Shown one piece after another: positions 9,792 to 18,274 of a stretch of 64,000 nt of DNA. Origin of the DNA: Actinomyces sp. (GTDB lineage Bacteria > Actinomycetota > Actinomycetes > Actinomycetales > Actinomycetaceae); NCBI GenBank assembly GCA_022649165.1, contig JALCNR010000013.1, positions 24,369 through 88,368 on the forward strand, in the 5' to 3' direction. Positions within the stretch are counted from its first letter, which is position 1. The number at the start of each line of letters is the position of its first letter. A program made the position numbers and the translations under genes. A model generated the notes under the pieces. That model was not told the origin of the DNA and made no database searches. It was given only the letters and a program-made list of their open reading frames with translations.

Positions 9792-10907
9792 ATGACGCGA
9801 CCAAGAGACCCCCATGCCCCTCTGCCCGGGCTGCCCGGTGAGCTCGCCGAGCTGGCACGCGGCGTGACGCTGCCCGACCCGATGGAGGCGCCCGCTCTGC
9901 GGTGGGGCATCATCGGCGCGGGCGGGATCGCCCGGACCTTCGCTCGCGACGTCCCGCGCTTCACGCGCTCCCGAGTCGCGGCGGTGGCGGCGCGCCAACT
10001 GGACCGCGCGGAGGCCTTCGCCCGGGAATGGGGGGTCGAACGGGCCTACGGCTCCTACGAGGAACTGGTCGCGGACCCGGGGATCGACGCCGTCTATGTG
10101 GCGACGGTCCACCCCCTGCACGCCGATCAGGCCCTGCTGGCCCTGCGCGCCGGCAAGCCCGTGCTCGTGGAGAAGTCCTTCACGATGGACGCCTCGCAGG
10201 CGCGCGCCGTGCTCGACCAGGCGCGCGAGTCGCGGCTGTTCGCGATGGAGGCGATGTGGAGCCGGCACCTGCCGCATTACCGGGTCCTGCGCCAGGTCAT
10301 CGCGAACGGCGGCCTGGGACGCGTGGTCTCAGTGCAGGCCGATCATGGGCAGTCGCTGCGCCATGTGCCGCGCCTGATGCGTCCCGAACTGGGCGGGGGC
10401 GCGCTGATGGACCTCGGGATCTACCCGGTGTCCTTCCTCCACGAGGTGCTGGGGGCGCCCGAGTCCGTCACCGCCGCCGGACGCGCGATCCCCGGCGACT
10501 TCGGGCGTTCGGCCTCCTCCCGGCCCGTGCGCATCGACGCGGCCGACGCGGCGATCCTTCGGGCGGGCGACGCGATGGGCGTCGCACGGTGCCATCTGGA
10601 CGGCCGCTCGGCGACCGCCGCCGAGGTCGTCTTCGAGCGCGGCGCCCTGGAGCTCCCCCTGCAGTTCTACCGCCCCGGGGTCCTGCGTCTGCGCACGTTC
10701 CCCGAGGGCGGGCCCGATGACGGCGCGACGGTCGACTGGGACGCGACGGTTCCGGGTGGTTTCCAGTACGAGGCCGCCGAAGTCGCCCGGTGCCTCGAGG
10801 CCGGCCTCACCGAGTCCGCGGACATGACGTGGCGGGACACGGTCGAGGTCATGGACGTCATGGACGCGATCCGCGCGCAGGTCGGCGTCGTCTACCCCTG
10901 GGAGTAG
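9792..10907 (+). CDS. Gfo/Idh/MocA family oxidoreductase
   Basis: 371 residues. A Rossmann domain begins near residue 36 with WGIIGAGGIART for NAD(P) binding; the EKSFTMD element near residue 130 holds the conserved Glu-Lys pair of the family. The C-terminal domain matches the substrate-binding alpha/beta half. These enzymes oxidise or reduce sugars, inositols or related hydroxy compounds; the substrate cannot be assigned. The first ~30 residues precede the usual family start and could be an extension. A CAGAAT box lies six bases before ATG. The gene's 3' end overlaps the convergent methyltransferase by 16 bp. Confidence 0.88.
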   Translation: MTRPRDPHAPLPGLPGELAELARGVTLPDPMEAPALRWGIIGAGGIARTFARDVPRFTRSRVAAVAARQLDRAEAFAREWGVERAYGSYEELVADPGIDAVYVATVHPLHADQALLALRAGKPVLVEKSFTMDASQARAVLDQARESRLFAMEAMWSRHLPHYRVLRQVIANGGLGRVVSVQADHGQSLRHVPRLMRPELGGGALMDLGIYPVSFLHEVLGAPESVTAAGRAIPGDFGRSASSRPVRIDAADAAILRAGDAMGVARCHLDGRSATAAEVVFERGALELPLQFYRPGVLRLRTFPEGGPDDGATVDWDATVPGGFQYEAAEVARCLEAGLTESADMTWRDTVEVMDVMDAIRAQVGVVYPWE

Positions 10908-11734
10908 GCGGGCACCGGCCTGGCGGTCCACACCAGCGTCGTGTAGGGGAGAGCGATGAGCGCGCCCGCCGGGCCCGCGGTGGCGACGAGGCCACCGGGG
11001 CCCTCCGGCTCCCCCGGGCCCCGGGCCGCCCAGTGGCTCCGCACGCCCGGGTGCTCGAGGAGGTACCACCGGAGGTTCTCCTGCATGCGGGCACGGCCCG
11101 CGGGATCCTGGCGCAGATAGGAGGATCGGGTGGTCCCCAGTTCCAGCAGCTCCTCGACCGTCATCGTGTCGACCCACCGCACGACCCGCAGCTCCGGCCT
11201 CGTGAAGCCGGGGCCGAACGCCGGCGGATCCCCCGCCCGGTGAACGTCGCCCGAGCGCATGATCCGGGTCAGGCGCAGGACCCACGGGTCCGAGACATCC
11301 ATCTGGTTCCACACTGCGGCGATCGCCCCGCCGGGACGCAGGATGCGGGCGGCCTCCGCGCCGGCGGCCTCCGGCTCCACCCAGTGCCACGACTGCGCGT
11401 AGACGACCAGGTCGACGCTGCCGTCTCCCAGGCCGGTGCGCTCGGCGGTGGCGTCGCGCACCGAGACCGCGGGCTCCGCGCCGGCCGTCCGCCCGAGGCC
11501 CATCGAGGCGCGCAGCTGGGCGCGCATCGCCGCGGAGGGCTCGACGGCGACGACGCGCCATCCGCGCGCCGCCAGCGCGCCGGTCATCTTGCCCGTGCCC
11601 GCGCCGATGTCGGCGGCCACGCGGCCGCCGGGAGCCCCACCGGCCGCCGCCTCCACCGCGTCGACGGCGGCGCCCGGATATCCGGGCCTCACACGGCCGT
11701 ACGAAGACGTGACGGCGTCGAAGGGGTTGTCCAC
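10892..11734 (-). CDS. Class I SAM-dependent methyltransferase
   Basis: 280 residues starting at GTG (VDNPFDAVTSSYG). Motif I is VAADIGAGTGKMTGALA near residues 39-55, followed by VVAVEPSAAMRAQL and the YAQSWHWVE motif typical of the ubiE/Methyltransf_11 group. The acceptor substrate is not evident. It lies 16 nt after the epimerase stop on the same strand, so co-transcription is likely. TAGGCT at 11743-11748 could also supply a local promoter eight bases upstream of the start. Confidence 0.87.
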   Translation of the reverse strand: MDNPFDAVTSSYGRVRPGYPGAAVDAVEAAAGGAPGGRVAADIGAGTGKMTGALAARGWRVVAVEPSAAMRAQLRASMGLGRTAGAEPAVSVRDATAERTGLGDGSVDLVVYAQSWHWVEPEAAGAEAARILRPGGAIAAVWNQMDVSDPWVLRLTRIMRSGDVHRAGDPPAFGPGFTRPELRVVRWVDTMTVEELLELGTTRSSYLRQDPAGRARMQENLRWYLLEHPGVRSHWAARGPGEPEGPGGLVATAGPAGALIALPYTTLVWTARPVPAYSQG

Positions 11735-11750
11735 GGGCGGACAGCCTAGC

Positions 11751-12695
11751 TCAGCCGCCGACGCCGCCCATCGCCTCCGTCGCCAGCCAGCGCAGCGCCT
11801 CCGGCAAGGACGGGTGGTCGAAACGGAAGCCGTCGCCGAGCAGCCGCTCGGGAACAGCCCGCTGGCCCGAGCGCAGCACCTCGGCGACCATGTCCGGCCC
11901 CAGGACGGGAGCGAGCAGGCCCGCGGGAAGCGGCACGACCCCCGGGCGGCGCATGCTCGCCGCGAGGGCCCGCGCGAAGTCCCGTTGACGGACGGCGCCC
12001 GGCGCCGCCAGGTTGACGGGGCCGGACAGCTCCGAATGCGCCAGGAGGTGACGCATCGCACGCACGTGGTCGGCCCGGGTGATCCAGGCGAGCCACTGGG
12101 CGCCGCCGCTGACCGGCCCGCCCAGGCCAGCCCGGTACAGCAATCGCTGCCGGCCCAGATACCCACCCTGTCCGGACAGGACGATGCCCGTGCGCATGGC
12201 CACCACACGGACTCCGGCCTCGCGCGCCGCGTCGGCGGCCCGCTCAGTCAGGCGGCACACGCGCGCCAGGAAGTCGTCGCCGAGGGCGCTCGCCTCCGTG
12301 AGGATCGCGTCCCCCGGATCCGCCCCGTAGACGCCGACGGCCGAGGGGACGAGCAGGACGCGGTCCCGGCCGGCCGCCTCGCCCTGGGCCATGGCCGCGG
12401 CGATCGTCCTCACCGGCTCCACGCGGCTGACCAGGATCTCCCGGCGGTACCGGCGGGTCCACAGGCGGTCGCCGATGCCCGCGCCGGACAGCACGACGAC
12501 CGCGTCGACGTCGTCCAGGCCCGCTCCCGGCCCGTCGATCCGCCCGGCCGCCGGATCCCAGCGGCGCTCGCCGGACGTGCGCGCAGGTCGGCGGACGAGG
12601 CGCAGCACCGTGTGGTTCCCGCCGTCACCGGCGGCGAGAGCCCGAGCCAGAGCCGACCCGAGCAGCCCCGACGCACCCGCGATCGCGATCCTCAT
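11751..12695 (-). CDS. TIGR01777 family epimerase-like SDR
   Basis: 314-residue extended short-chain dehydrogenase-like protein. The NAD(P) motif GASGLLGSALARAL is at residues 7-20, SGAGIGDRLWTRRYRREI is typical of the TIGR01777 (SulA/SDR39U1) group, and the C-terminal DUF1731-like part ends in the HPSLPEALRWL segment. Biochemical function is poorly known for this family. TAGTCT (12703-12708) seven bases before the ATG suggests a leaderless message; the methyltransferase gene follows. Confidence 0.9.
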   Translation of the reverse strand: MRIAIAGASGLLGSALARALAAGDGGNHTVLRLVRRPARTSGERRWDPAAGRIDGPGAGLDDVDAVVVLSGAGIGDRLWTRRYRREILVSRVEPVRTIAAAMAQGEAAGRDRVLLVPSAVGVYGADPGDAILTEASALGDDFLARVCRLTERAADAAREAGVRVVAMRTGIVLSGQGGYLGRQRLLYRAGLGGPVSGGAQWLAWITRADHVRAMRHLLAHSELSGPVNLAAPGAVRQRDFARALAASMRRPGVVPLPAGLLAPVLGPDMVAEVLRSGQRAVPERLLGDGFRFDHPSLPEALRWLATEAMGGVGG

Positions 12696-12789
12696 GATCG
12701 CCAGACTAGCTGCGCCCCGTCCGGGAGACCCGGCAGCGCCCCACGGCCCGCACCGGGAACCGGCGGACGGCGGACCGTCGGGTCACGAC

Positions 12790-13422
12790 TCAGCCCAGCA
12801 CCTCGAGGTCCGCGAGCGCCCGCGGGCGATGGCGCGAGATGTGCCGGAGCTCCTGCGCGGCCCACATGTCCCACCATGGGCGGTAGGCCTCGCCGTCGCG
12901 GAGCAGGGCTCGCCGCTTGCGCTCGATCGCGGAGACGGGGCTCCCCTCGCCGTCCAACGGCCCCGGGCCGACATCCACCCACACCGCCACGTCGGCGACT
13001 GACCGCGTGCGCGCGGTCAACGCCCCCGCGCCCTCGACGATCAGCGGGCGCGCGGGGTCCAGGCTCACCCACCGGCGCACCCGGCCCGCCTCCCAGTCCC
13101 ACTCGGGATAGGCCGGCTCGCGCAGGAGCAGCCTCTCCGTCCGGGCGGTCCCCGCGCTCAGCCCGTCCCACCCGGGATACCAGTCGTCCAGGCGGGCGAT
13201 CTGGATGCCGGTCAGCCCCCCGGCACGGAGCATGCGGGCGAGGCGCCGCGCGAGCTGCGTCTTCCCCGACCCGGACCGCCCGTCGACGACGACCACGGGG
13301 GCGCGCCACACGGCATGCGCTCGCCGCGTCCCCGTGCGGCCGCCGACCGCCGTCGCGAGATCGCGGATCCGCGCGCGCCGAGGGGCGGGCCCGGCGCCGG
13401 GACCGCTCACGCCCGCCCTCAC
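12790..13422 (-). CDS. Uridine kinase-like P-loop kinase in the TPP-riboswitch operon
   Basis: 210 residues. Walker A is DGRSGSGKTQLARRL near residues 44-58, and ARLDDWYPGWDGL resembles the substrate loop of uridine kinase/phosphoribulokinase-type P-loop kinases. LIVEGAGAL is the second hydrophobic strand with an acidic residue. The GTG start at 13422 overlaps the TGA of the ECF fusion gene (ATGTGAGG arrangement), implying translational coupling; GTG at 13410 is the alternative. Being the last gene of a thiamin-controlled operon, a role in phosphorylating an imported thiamin precursor or in salvage is possible, but this is inference; the usual annotation would be uridine kinase family. Confidence 0.82.
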   Translation of the reverse strand: MRAGVSGPGAGPAPRRARIRDLATAVGGRTGTRRAHAVWRAPVVVVDGRSGSGKTQLARRLARMLRAGGLTGIQIARLDDWYPGWDGLSAGTARTERLLLREPAYPEWDWEAGRVRRWVSLDPARPLIVEGAGALTARTRSVADVAVWVDVGPGPLDGEGSPVSAIERKRRALLRDGEAYRPWWDMWAAQELRHISRHRPRALADLEVLG

Positions 13423-15947
13423 ATTCCCGCCGGCCGCAGGACGCCGAACCACGCGGCGGCGCCGATCGCCGCCGCGGGCACCGCCACGGCCACTGCCATC
13501 ATGGCGGCGTCCGCCCCTCCGACGCGCGAGGGCCTGGCCCAGGAGCGGGGGCCGGGGGCGCCGAAACCGCGGGCTTCCATCGTCAGCGACAGCTTCGCCG
13601 AGCGGCGCAGCGCGAACACGAGCAGCGCGAAGGCCCCCCGGAAGAAGGCCGCGACCCGGCTGCCGTCCCCGATGCCGCGCATGCGGCGCGCCCGCTCCAG
13701 CGCCCGCCAGTCGGTGACCATCAACCCGGTCATCCGCACGCCCGCCAAGGAGGCCAGCACGGGGCGCGCCGGTAGGTGCAGCACCTGCCCCAGGCCGTCG
13801 GCCATGTCGGTGGGGTCGATGCGCGACAGCAGCACGATGGCGGGCAGCCCCAGGGCCAGCACCCGCAGCAAGACCGCTCCGGCCAGCTCGACCGAGTTCT
13901 GCGAGACCGCCGCCGGGCCCCACGACCAGTAGACGTCTCCGCCGGGTTTCGCGTAGAGCAGCATCGACAAGGCCGCCAGGGGCGCCGCGGCCAGCAGGGG
14001 GACGATCCGGGTGAGGACCCGCCGCGCCGCGATCCCCGCCAGGGGCACGAGCAGCACCTCGAGCGCCAGCGCGATCCCCGCGCTCAGCACGTCGACGGAG
14101 GCCATCAGCGGCGTCGTCATCACGACGAGCGCGAGCACCTGCGTGACGGGGTTGACGGCGCGCAGCCCGCGCCCCGCCAGCACATCGCGCCAGCCGATGC
14201 GCGGCGCGGCGCGCTCCTCCGGATCGTTCCGGGCCGGGGGCGCCGACACCGGCCGGGGCGGCCGAGCGCCCTGGACGGGGCCGGTCTGCGAGGCCGGTTC
14301 CGCTTCGCGGCGATGTCCCGCGGGCCGGCCGACCTCGGACAGGTCGATCACGCGGTCACCCATGACCTCGATGAACGCCCGGTCATGGGTGACCGAGACG
14401 AGGGTCGTCCCCGCCTCGACCGCCTCCTGGAGGATGCCGACGAGTTCCAGCCAGGTCGACCGGTCCTGCCCGAAGGTCGGCTCGTCCAGGAGGACGACCC
14501 GCGGCGCGCTGATGAGGGCGGTCGCCACGGACAGGCGGCGTTTCTCCCCGCCGGACAGCGTCATCGGGTTCGCCAGCGCGACCTGGTCCAGCCTCAGGCG
14601 CCGCAGCGTCCGCTCCACGAGCCCGTCCAGCTCGGCGCCCTCGACGCCGGCCAGCCGGGGGCCCACCTCCAGCTCCTCGCGCACCGTCCGTTCGACGAAC
14701 TGGTACTCCGGCTCCTGGAAGACCAGGGAGATTCTTCCCGGCAGCTCGCGCGAGGACCAGGTGTGGGGATCCGTCCTGGCGGCGTCCGGCGCCGTCCTCG
14801 TCCGGGTCCGGTGCGGGCGGCGCGACGACCTGAGGGGCGCCAGGTCCTCCGCGGCGTCCATGGTCCCCGCCAGCTGGGGCAGCAGGCCCGCGACGGTCAG
14901 CGCCAGAGCGGATTTCCCCACGCCGTTCGGACCGATCACGCACGTGGAGGCTCCCCGCGGGATGTCCAGGTCGATGCCGGAGCGCACGGGCCGGTCCTCC
15001 CGGTAGCCGATGGCGAGGTCCCGCACGCGCATCGCCGGGGCCGGGGCGGGCCGGGCTGCCTGCTCCGCGCCCCGCGCGGGCGGGGGCGCGGCGTCGGCGG
15101 AGGCGGCCGCCCGGCGCCGGCGGGCCTCCCCGACCACGGCGCGGTCGTCGCCGGGCAGCCAGATCCCGGCGTCGCGCAGGGCGCCTCCCTCGTCGCGCAG
15201 GACGTCCTCGAGGGGGCCGTCCGCCCGCACCGCCCCCTCCATGACGACGACCGCCCGATCCACCAGGCCCGCCCAGACGTCCACCCGGTGCTCGACGACG
15301 ACCAGGGTCGCCCCCGTGCGCTCAAGGACGCGGCGCGTCGCCTCGACGACCTCGCCGACCCCCTCGGGATCGAGGTTCGCGGTGGGCTCGTCCAGGAGCA
15401 GCAGCCCGGGTCGCATCGCGAGAATGGAGGCCAGCGCGAGACGCTGCTTCTGCCCGCCCGAGAGCCTGGACGTCGGGTGGTCGAGGGACAGGCCGCCGAG
15501 CCCGACCTCGTCCAGGGCGTCGCGCACGCGCGTCCAGATCTCCTCGCGGGGCACGCCGAGGTTCTCACACCCGAAGGCGACGTCATCGCCCGCGCGGGCC
15601 AGGACGACCTGCGCCTCGGGATCCTGCATCATGAGGCCGACCCGGCCCCGCAGCTCCTCCGGGGCCCGGCCGTCCACAGCCAGGGATCCAGCGGAGTCGC
15701 CCTCGTCCTCTCCCCCGAGCACCCCGGCGAGGCCGCCGAGCAGCGTCGACTTGCCCGCGCCGGAGGTCCCGAGGAGGAGGACGCGCTCGCCCGGCGCGAT
15801 GTCGAGGTCGATGTCGCGCAGGGCCCACGCCTTGCGGCCCGCGTGGCGCCACCCCCACCCGCGGACCCGCACGCGGGCGCCGGGGACGGACGCCGCCCCG
15901 GCCTCGCGGGCCCGGTCCGCGGCCAGCGCGGCTTCGATGGAGTCCAT
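13419..15947 (-). CDS. ECF transporter EcfA-EcfA-EcfT triple fusion
   Basis: 842 residues combining the whole energising module of an ECF vitamin importer. ATPase domain 1: Walker A GTSGAGKST (60-68), signature LSGGQKQR (~162-169), Walker B LLLLDEPTANLD (~182-193). ATPase domain 2: Walker A GPNGVGKS (339-346), LSGGEKRR (~464-471), VVLLDEPTFGQD (~484-495), with a charged insert between 370 and 400. Residues ~595-842 are the EcfT membrane subunit with the coupling motifs ARRMRGIG and MEARGFGAPG. Linkers at ~265-305 and 540-590 are Pro/Ala/Arg-rich. ATG at 15947 is chosen; a GTG at 15962 overlapping the ykoE stop is an alternative coupled start. Partners: YkoE upstream, kinase downstream. Confidence 0.92.
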   Translation of the reverse strand: MDSIEAALAADRAREAGAASVPGARVRVRGWGWRHAGRKAWALRDIDLDIAPGERVLLLGTSGAGKSTLLGGLAGVLGGEDEGDSAGSLAVDGRAPEELRGRVGLMMQDPEAQVVLARAGDDVAFGCENLGVPREEIWTRVRDALDEVGLGGLSLDHPTSRLSGGQKQRLALASILAMRPGLLLLDEPTANLDPEGVGEVVEATRRVLERTGATLVVVEHRVDVWAGLVDRAVVVMEGAVRADGPLEDVLRDEGGALRDAGIWLPGDDRAVVGEARRRRAAASADAAPPPARGAEQAARPAPAPAMRVRDLAIGYREDRPVRSGIDLDIPRGASTCVIGPNGVGKSALALTVAGLLPQLAGTMDAAEDLAPLRSSRRPHRTRTRTAPDAARTDPHTWSSRELPGRISLVFQEPEYQFVERTVREELEVGPRLAGVEGAELDGLVERTLRRLRLDQVALANPMTLSGGEKRRLSVATALISAPRVVLLDEPTFGQDRSTWLELVGILQEAVEAGTTLVSVTHDRAFIEVMGDRVIDLSEVGRPAGHRREAEPASQTGPVQGARPPRPVSAPPARNDPEERAAPRIGWRDVLAGRGLRAVNPVTQVLALVVMTTPLMASVDVLSAGIALALEVLLVPLAGIAARRVLTRIVPLLAAAPLAALSMLLYAKPGGDVYWSWGPAAVSQNSVELAGAVLLRVLALGLPAIVLLSRIDPTDMADGLGQVLHLPARPVLASLAGVRMTGLMVTDWRALERARRMRGIGDGSRVAAFFRGAFALLVFALRRSAKLSLTMEARGFGAPGPRSWARPSRVGGADAAMMAVAVAVPAAAIGAAAWFGVLRPAGM

Positions 15948-15958
15948 GGCGGGACGGC

Positions 15959-16576
15959 TCACACCCGGGCCCGGACCTCGCGGCCCGCGGCGAAACGGTC
16001 CAGCGCCCCGGTCTGGGCGAGCCCGCGCACCAGCAGCCAGCCGACCAGGCCGGCCAGCACCACGCCGGTCACGACCTGGCATCCCAGGTAGGTGAGGTTG
16101 AAGGCCAGGCCCTTGGCGAAGTTCGGGGTGGAACCGTAGAAGCCCTCGAACACCCACGCGGCCACGCCGGATCCGACGCCGCCGAGCATGGCGACGGGCA
16201 GGGAGAACCTCCTGTAGCCGAAGGCGAGCACCACCAACTCCATGCCCAGGCCCTGGACCAGCCCGGAGTAGACCGTCGAGATCCCCCACTGGGATCCCAG
16301 CGCCATCGAGACGACCGCGGCGAGCACCTCGACGAAGATCGCGGCGCCGGGCTTGCGGATGACCAGCGCCCCGATCACGGCGCCCAGATACCAGATGCCG
16401 GCGACCAGCCCGCCGACGCCGGGGGTCACGGCGTCGATCACCGAGTACGCGGCGCCCCCGACCTGGTTCCACACGAGGAAGATCAGCCCGCAGGCGACTC
16501 CCAGGATCGCAGCCGTCACCATGTCGACGACCCGCCACTGAAGACGCCCCGCGGCGCCTGTGTTCGTACCAGCCAT
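15959..16576 (-). CDS. ykoE: ECF S-component, YkoE family (thiamin/HMP uptake)
   Basis: 205-residue membrane protein with about six hydrophobic segments. The WRVVDMVTAAILGVACGLIF opening and GSQWGISTVYSGLVQGLG are typical of YkoE, the substrate-binding subunit predicted for hydroxymethylpyrimidine/thiamin uptake. It is the first gene after a TPP riboswitch, which supports the substrate. The start follows AAAGGA by ten bases; that Shine-Dalgarno sits in the loop of a small hairpin (16578-16602). Downstream it abuts the ECF ATPase/T fusion. Confidence 0.93.
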   Translation of the reverse strand: MAGTNTGAAGRLQWRVVDMVTAAILGVACGLIFLVWNQVGGAAYSVIDAVTPGVGGLVAGIWYLGAVIGALVIRKPGAAIFVEVLAAVVSMALGSQWGISTVYSGLVQGLGMELVVLAFGYRRFSLPVAMLGGVGSGVAAWVFEGFYGSTPNFAKGLAFNLTYLGCQVVTGVVLAGLVGWLLVRGLAQTGALDRFAAGREVRARV

Positions 16577-16577
16577 G

Positions 16578-16602
16578 TCAGCTTGTTCCTTTCACGTGCT
16601 GA
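16578..16602 (-). promoter_or_regulatory. Hairpin enclosing the ykoE Shine-Dalgarno
   Basis: Read on the minus strand, TCAGC and GCTGA (16598-16602 and 16578-16582) can pair and enclose AAAGGA (16587-16592). It sits directly between the TPP aptamer and the ykoE start and could be the expression platform. Pairing is seen in the sequence; switching is inferred. Confidence 0.5.
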
Positions 16603-16624
16603 GCAACACTGGTGCGCACGAGAA

Positions 16625-16716
16625 AGAGCCTTCCTCCGCCGGTATGAGCCGGGTCAGGTTCTACGGTCGAGGGCTCCGAGCCCTCCTCTCAACCCGGTCT
16701 CCCGGGTTCCCGTGGC
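16625..16716 (-). promoter_or_regulatory. TPP (THI-box) riboswitch
   Basis: On the minus strand the order CCACGGGAACCC, GGGTTGAGAGGAGGGC, then GAACCTGACC, CGGCTCATACCGGCGGAGGA matches the conserved TPP aptamer: the TGAGA pyrimidine-sensor loop and the ACCTGA...CGGNTNATNCCGGCGNAGGA pyrophosphate-sensor half. It lies ~50 nt upstream of ykoE and ~10 nt downstream of a TATACT -10 box (16727-16732). It should reduce expression of the ECF operon when thiamin diphosphate is plentiful. Confidence 0.95.
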
Positions 16717-16726
16717 ACTGGTGGCC

Positions 16727-16732
16727 AGTATA
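16727..16732 (-). promoter_or_regulatory. -10 box of the thiamin transport operon
   Basis: TATACT on the minus strand, about 10 nt before the 5' edge of the TPP aptamer. It overlaps no gene; the cycA-like gene ends at 16743 on the same strand. I see no convincing -35 match. Confidence 0.6.
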
Positions 16733-16742
16733 GGCGGTCCCC

Positions 16743-18167
16743 TCAGGCGGACTGAGCGCGGACCAGCATCCGGTGCCGATGGGCGACGGCGACGACCGTG
16801 ACGGCCGACAGCCACACCGCGGCCGCAATGAGCCCGGCGCGCGTGGTGGCCTCCAGGCACAGGACCACCGACAGCGCCGCCATGAACGCCAGCACGACCC
16901 AGGCGGAGGCCGCCCCTCCGGGGGCGCGGAACGAGGACGCCCGGTGCTGCTCGGGCCGGCGGCGCACCCACACCAGATAGCACACCGTGATGATCGTCCA
17001 CACCGCCATGAACAACGTCGTCGACATGGAGGTGACCAGGGTGAAGGCGTCGATGACGGAGTCGCCCTGCGCGAGGATGGCGATCGCGCTCAGCATCAGC
17101 ACGCAGGACAGGAACAACGCGTTGCGCGGGACGCCGCGCGGGCTGAGACGGTGGAAGACACGGGAGGCGTCCCCCTGCCCGGCCAGGCCGAAGACCATCC
17201 TCGACGTCGAGTAGATGCCTGAGTTCGCCGACGAGGCCGCCGAGGTGAGCACCACCAGGTTGAGGATCGAGGCCGCCGCCCCCAGGCCCGTCAGCGAGAA
17301 CATCGTGACGAAGGGCGACGTGCCGGGATCGACCTCGTCCCAGGGCGTGACCATCATGATGACCGCGAGCGCGCCGACGTAGAAGAGCATGACGCGCACG
17401 GGCACCGAGTTGACGGCCTTGGGGAGCGTGCGGGCCGGGTCCTCGGTCTCGGCGACCGTGGTCCCCACCAGTTCGATGCCGACGAAGGCGAAGACCGCGA
17501 TCTGGAACCCGCCGAGGAATCCGCTGAGGCCCGTCGGGAAGAAGCCCCCATGGCTCCACAGGTTCGACACCGCGGCCCTCTCGCCGGCGCCGTCGGCGAA
17601 CCCGATCGCCACCAGGGCCAGGCCGACCGCGATGAGCGCGACGATGGCCACGATCTTGACGAGGGCGAACCAGAACTCCGTCTCGCCGAATGCCCGGACC
17701 GTCAGCGCATTGAGGGAGAACAGCAGCACGACCACGACGAGGATCGGGATCCAGGCCGGGGTCGCCGGCCACCAGTAGCGCACGTACCCGGTGATCGCGA
17801 CCATGTCGGCCACGCCCGTGACCACCCAGCACAGCCAGTAGGTCCATCCCGTGACGAACCCGGCCCAGGGGCCCAGGACGTCGCGCGCGATGTCGGCGAA
17901 GGTCGCATACCGGCGATCCGACAGCAGCAGCTCGCCCATCGCCCTCATGAAGAGGAACAGCACGGAGCCGGTGACGGCGTAGACGAGCAGCACGGACGGC
18001 CCGGCCAGCGCGATCGTCTTGCCCGACCCCATGAACAGCCCGGTCCCGATGGCGCCCCCGATGGCGATCAGCTGGATGTGGCGGTTCTGCAGGTTGCGGC
18101 GCAGGGCGCGCCCGGAGCCATCGGTCGAACTCGGCGTGGCCACGTCTGCGGGGCGGGCTGGTGACAT
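16743..18167 (-). CDS. cycA: Amino acid permease, CycA-like (D-Ala/D-Ser/Gly)
   Basis: 474-residue, 12-helix APC-superfamily permease. It is strikingly like E. coli CycA: NRHIQLIAIGGAIGTGLFMG (residues ~28-47), MRAMGELLLSDR, GWTYWLCWVVTGVADMVAIT, and FQIAVFAFVGIELVGTT mid-protein. CycA imports D-alanine, D-serine and glycine with protons. The match is from memory of the E. coli sequence, so substrate range is probable but unproved. The gene stands alone, its stop lying just upstream of the thiamin operon promoter. Confidence 0.88.
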   Translation of the reverse strand: MSPARPADVATPSSTDGSGRALRRNLQNRHIQLIAIGGAIGTGLFMGSGKTIALAGPSVLLVYAVTGSVLFLFMRAMGELLLSDRRYATFADIARDVLGPWAGFVTGWTYWLCWVVTGVADMVAITGYVRYWWPATPAWIPILVVVVLLFSLNALTVRAFGETEFWFALVKIVAIVALIAVGLALVAIGFADGAGERAAVSNLWSHGGFFPTGLSGFLGGFQIAVFAFVGIELVGTTVAETEDPARTLPKAVNSVPVRVMLFYVGALAVIMMVTPWDEVDPGTSPFVTMFSLTGLGAAASILNLVVLTSAASSANSGIYSTSRMVFGLAGQGDASRVFHRLSPRGVPRNALFLSCVLMLSAIAILAQGDSVIDAFTLVTSMSTTLFMAVWTIITVCYLVWVRRRPEQHRASSFRAPGGAASAWVVLAFMAALSVVLCLEATTRAGLIAAAVWLSAVTVVAVAHRHRMLVRAQSA

Positions 18168-18274
18168 TCGGCGATCTTCAGGGTGAGGGGACGCCCTCGT
18201 CGGCGACGGGGCACGCCGGGGAGCGGCGCCCGATCACCGTACCCCGCGGGGGAGGAGGCGCGGCCGGCTGCCCG

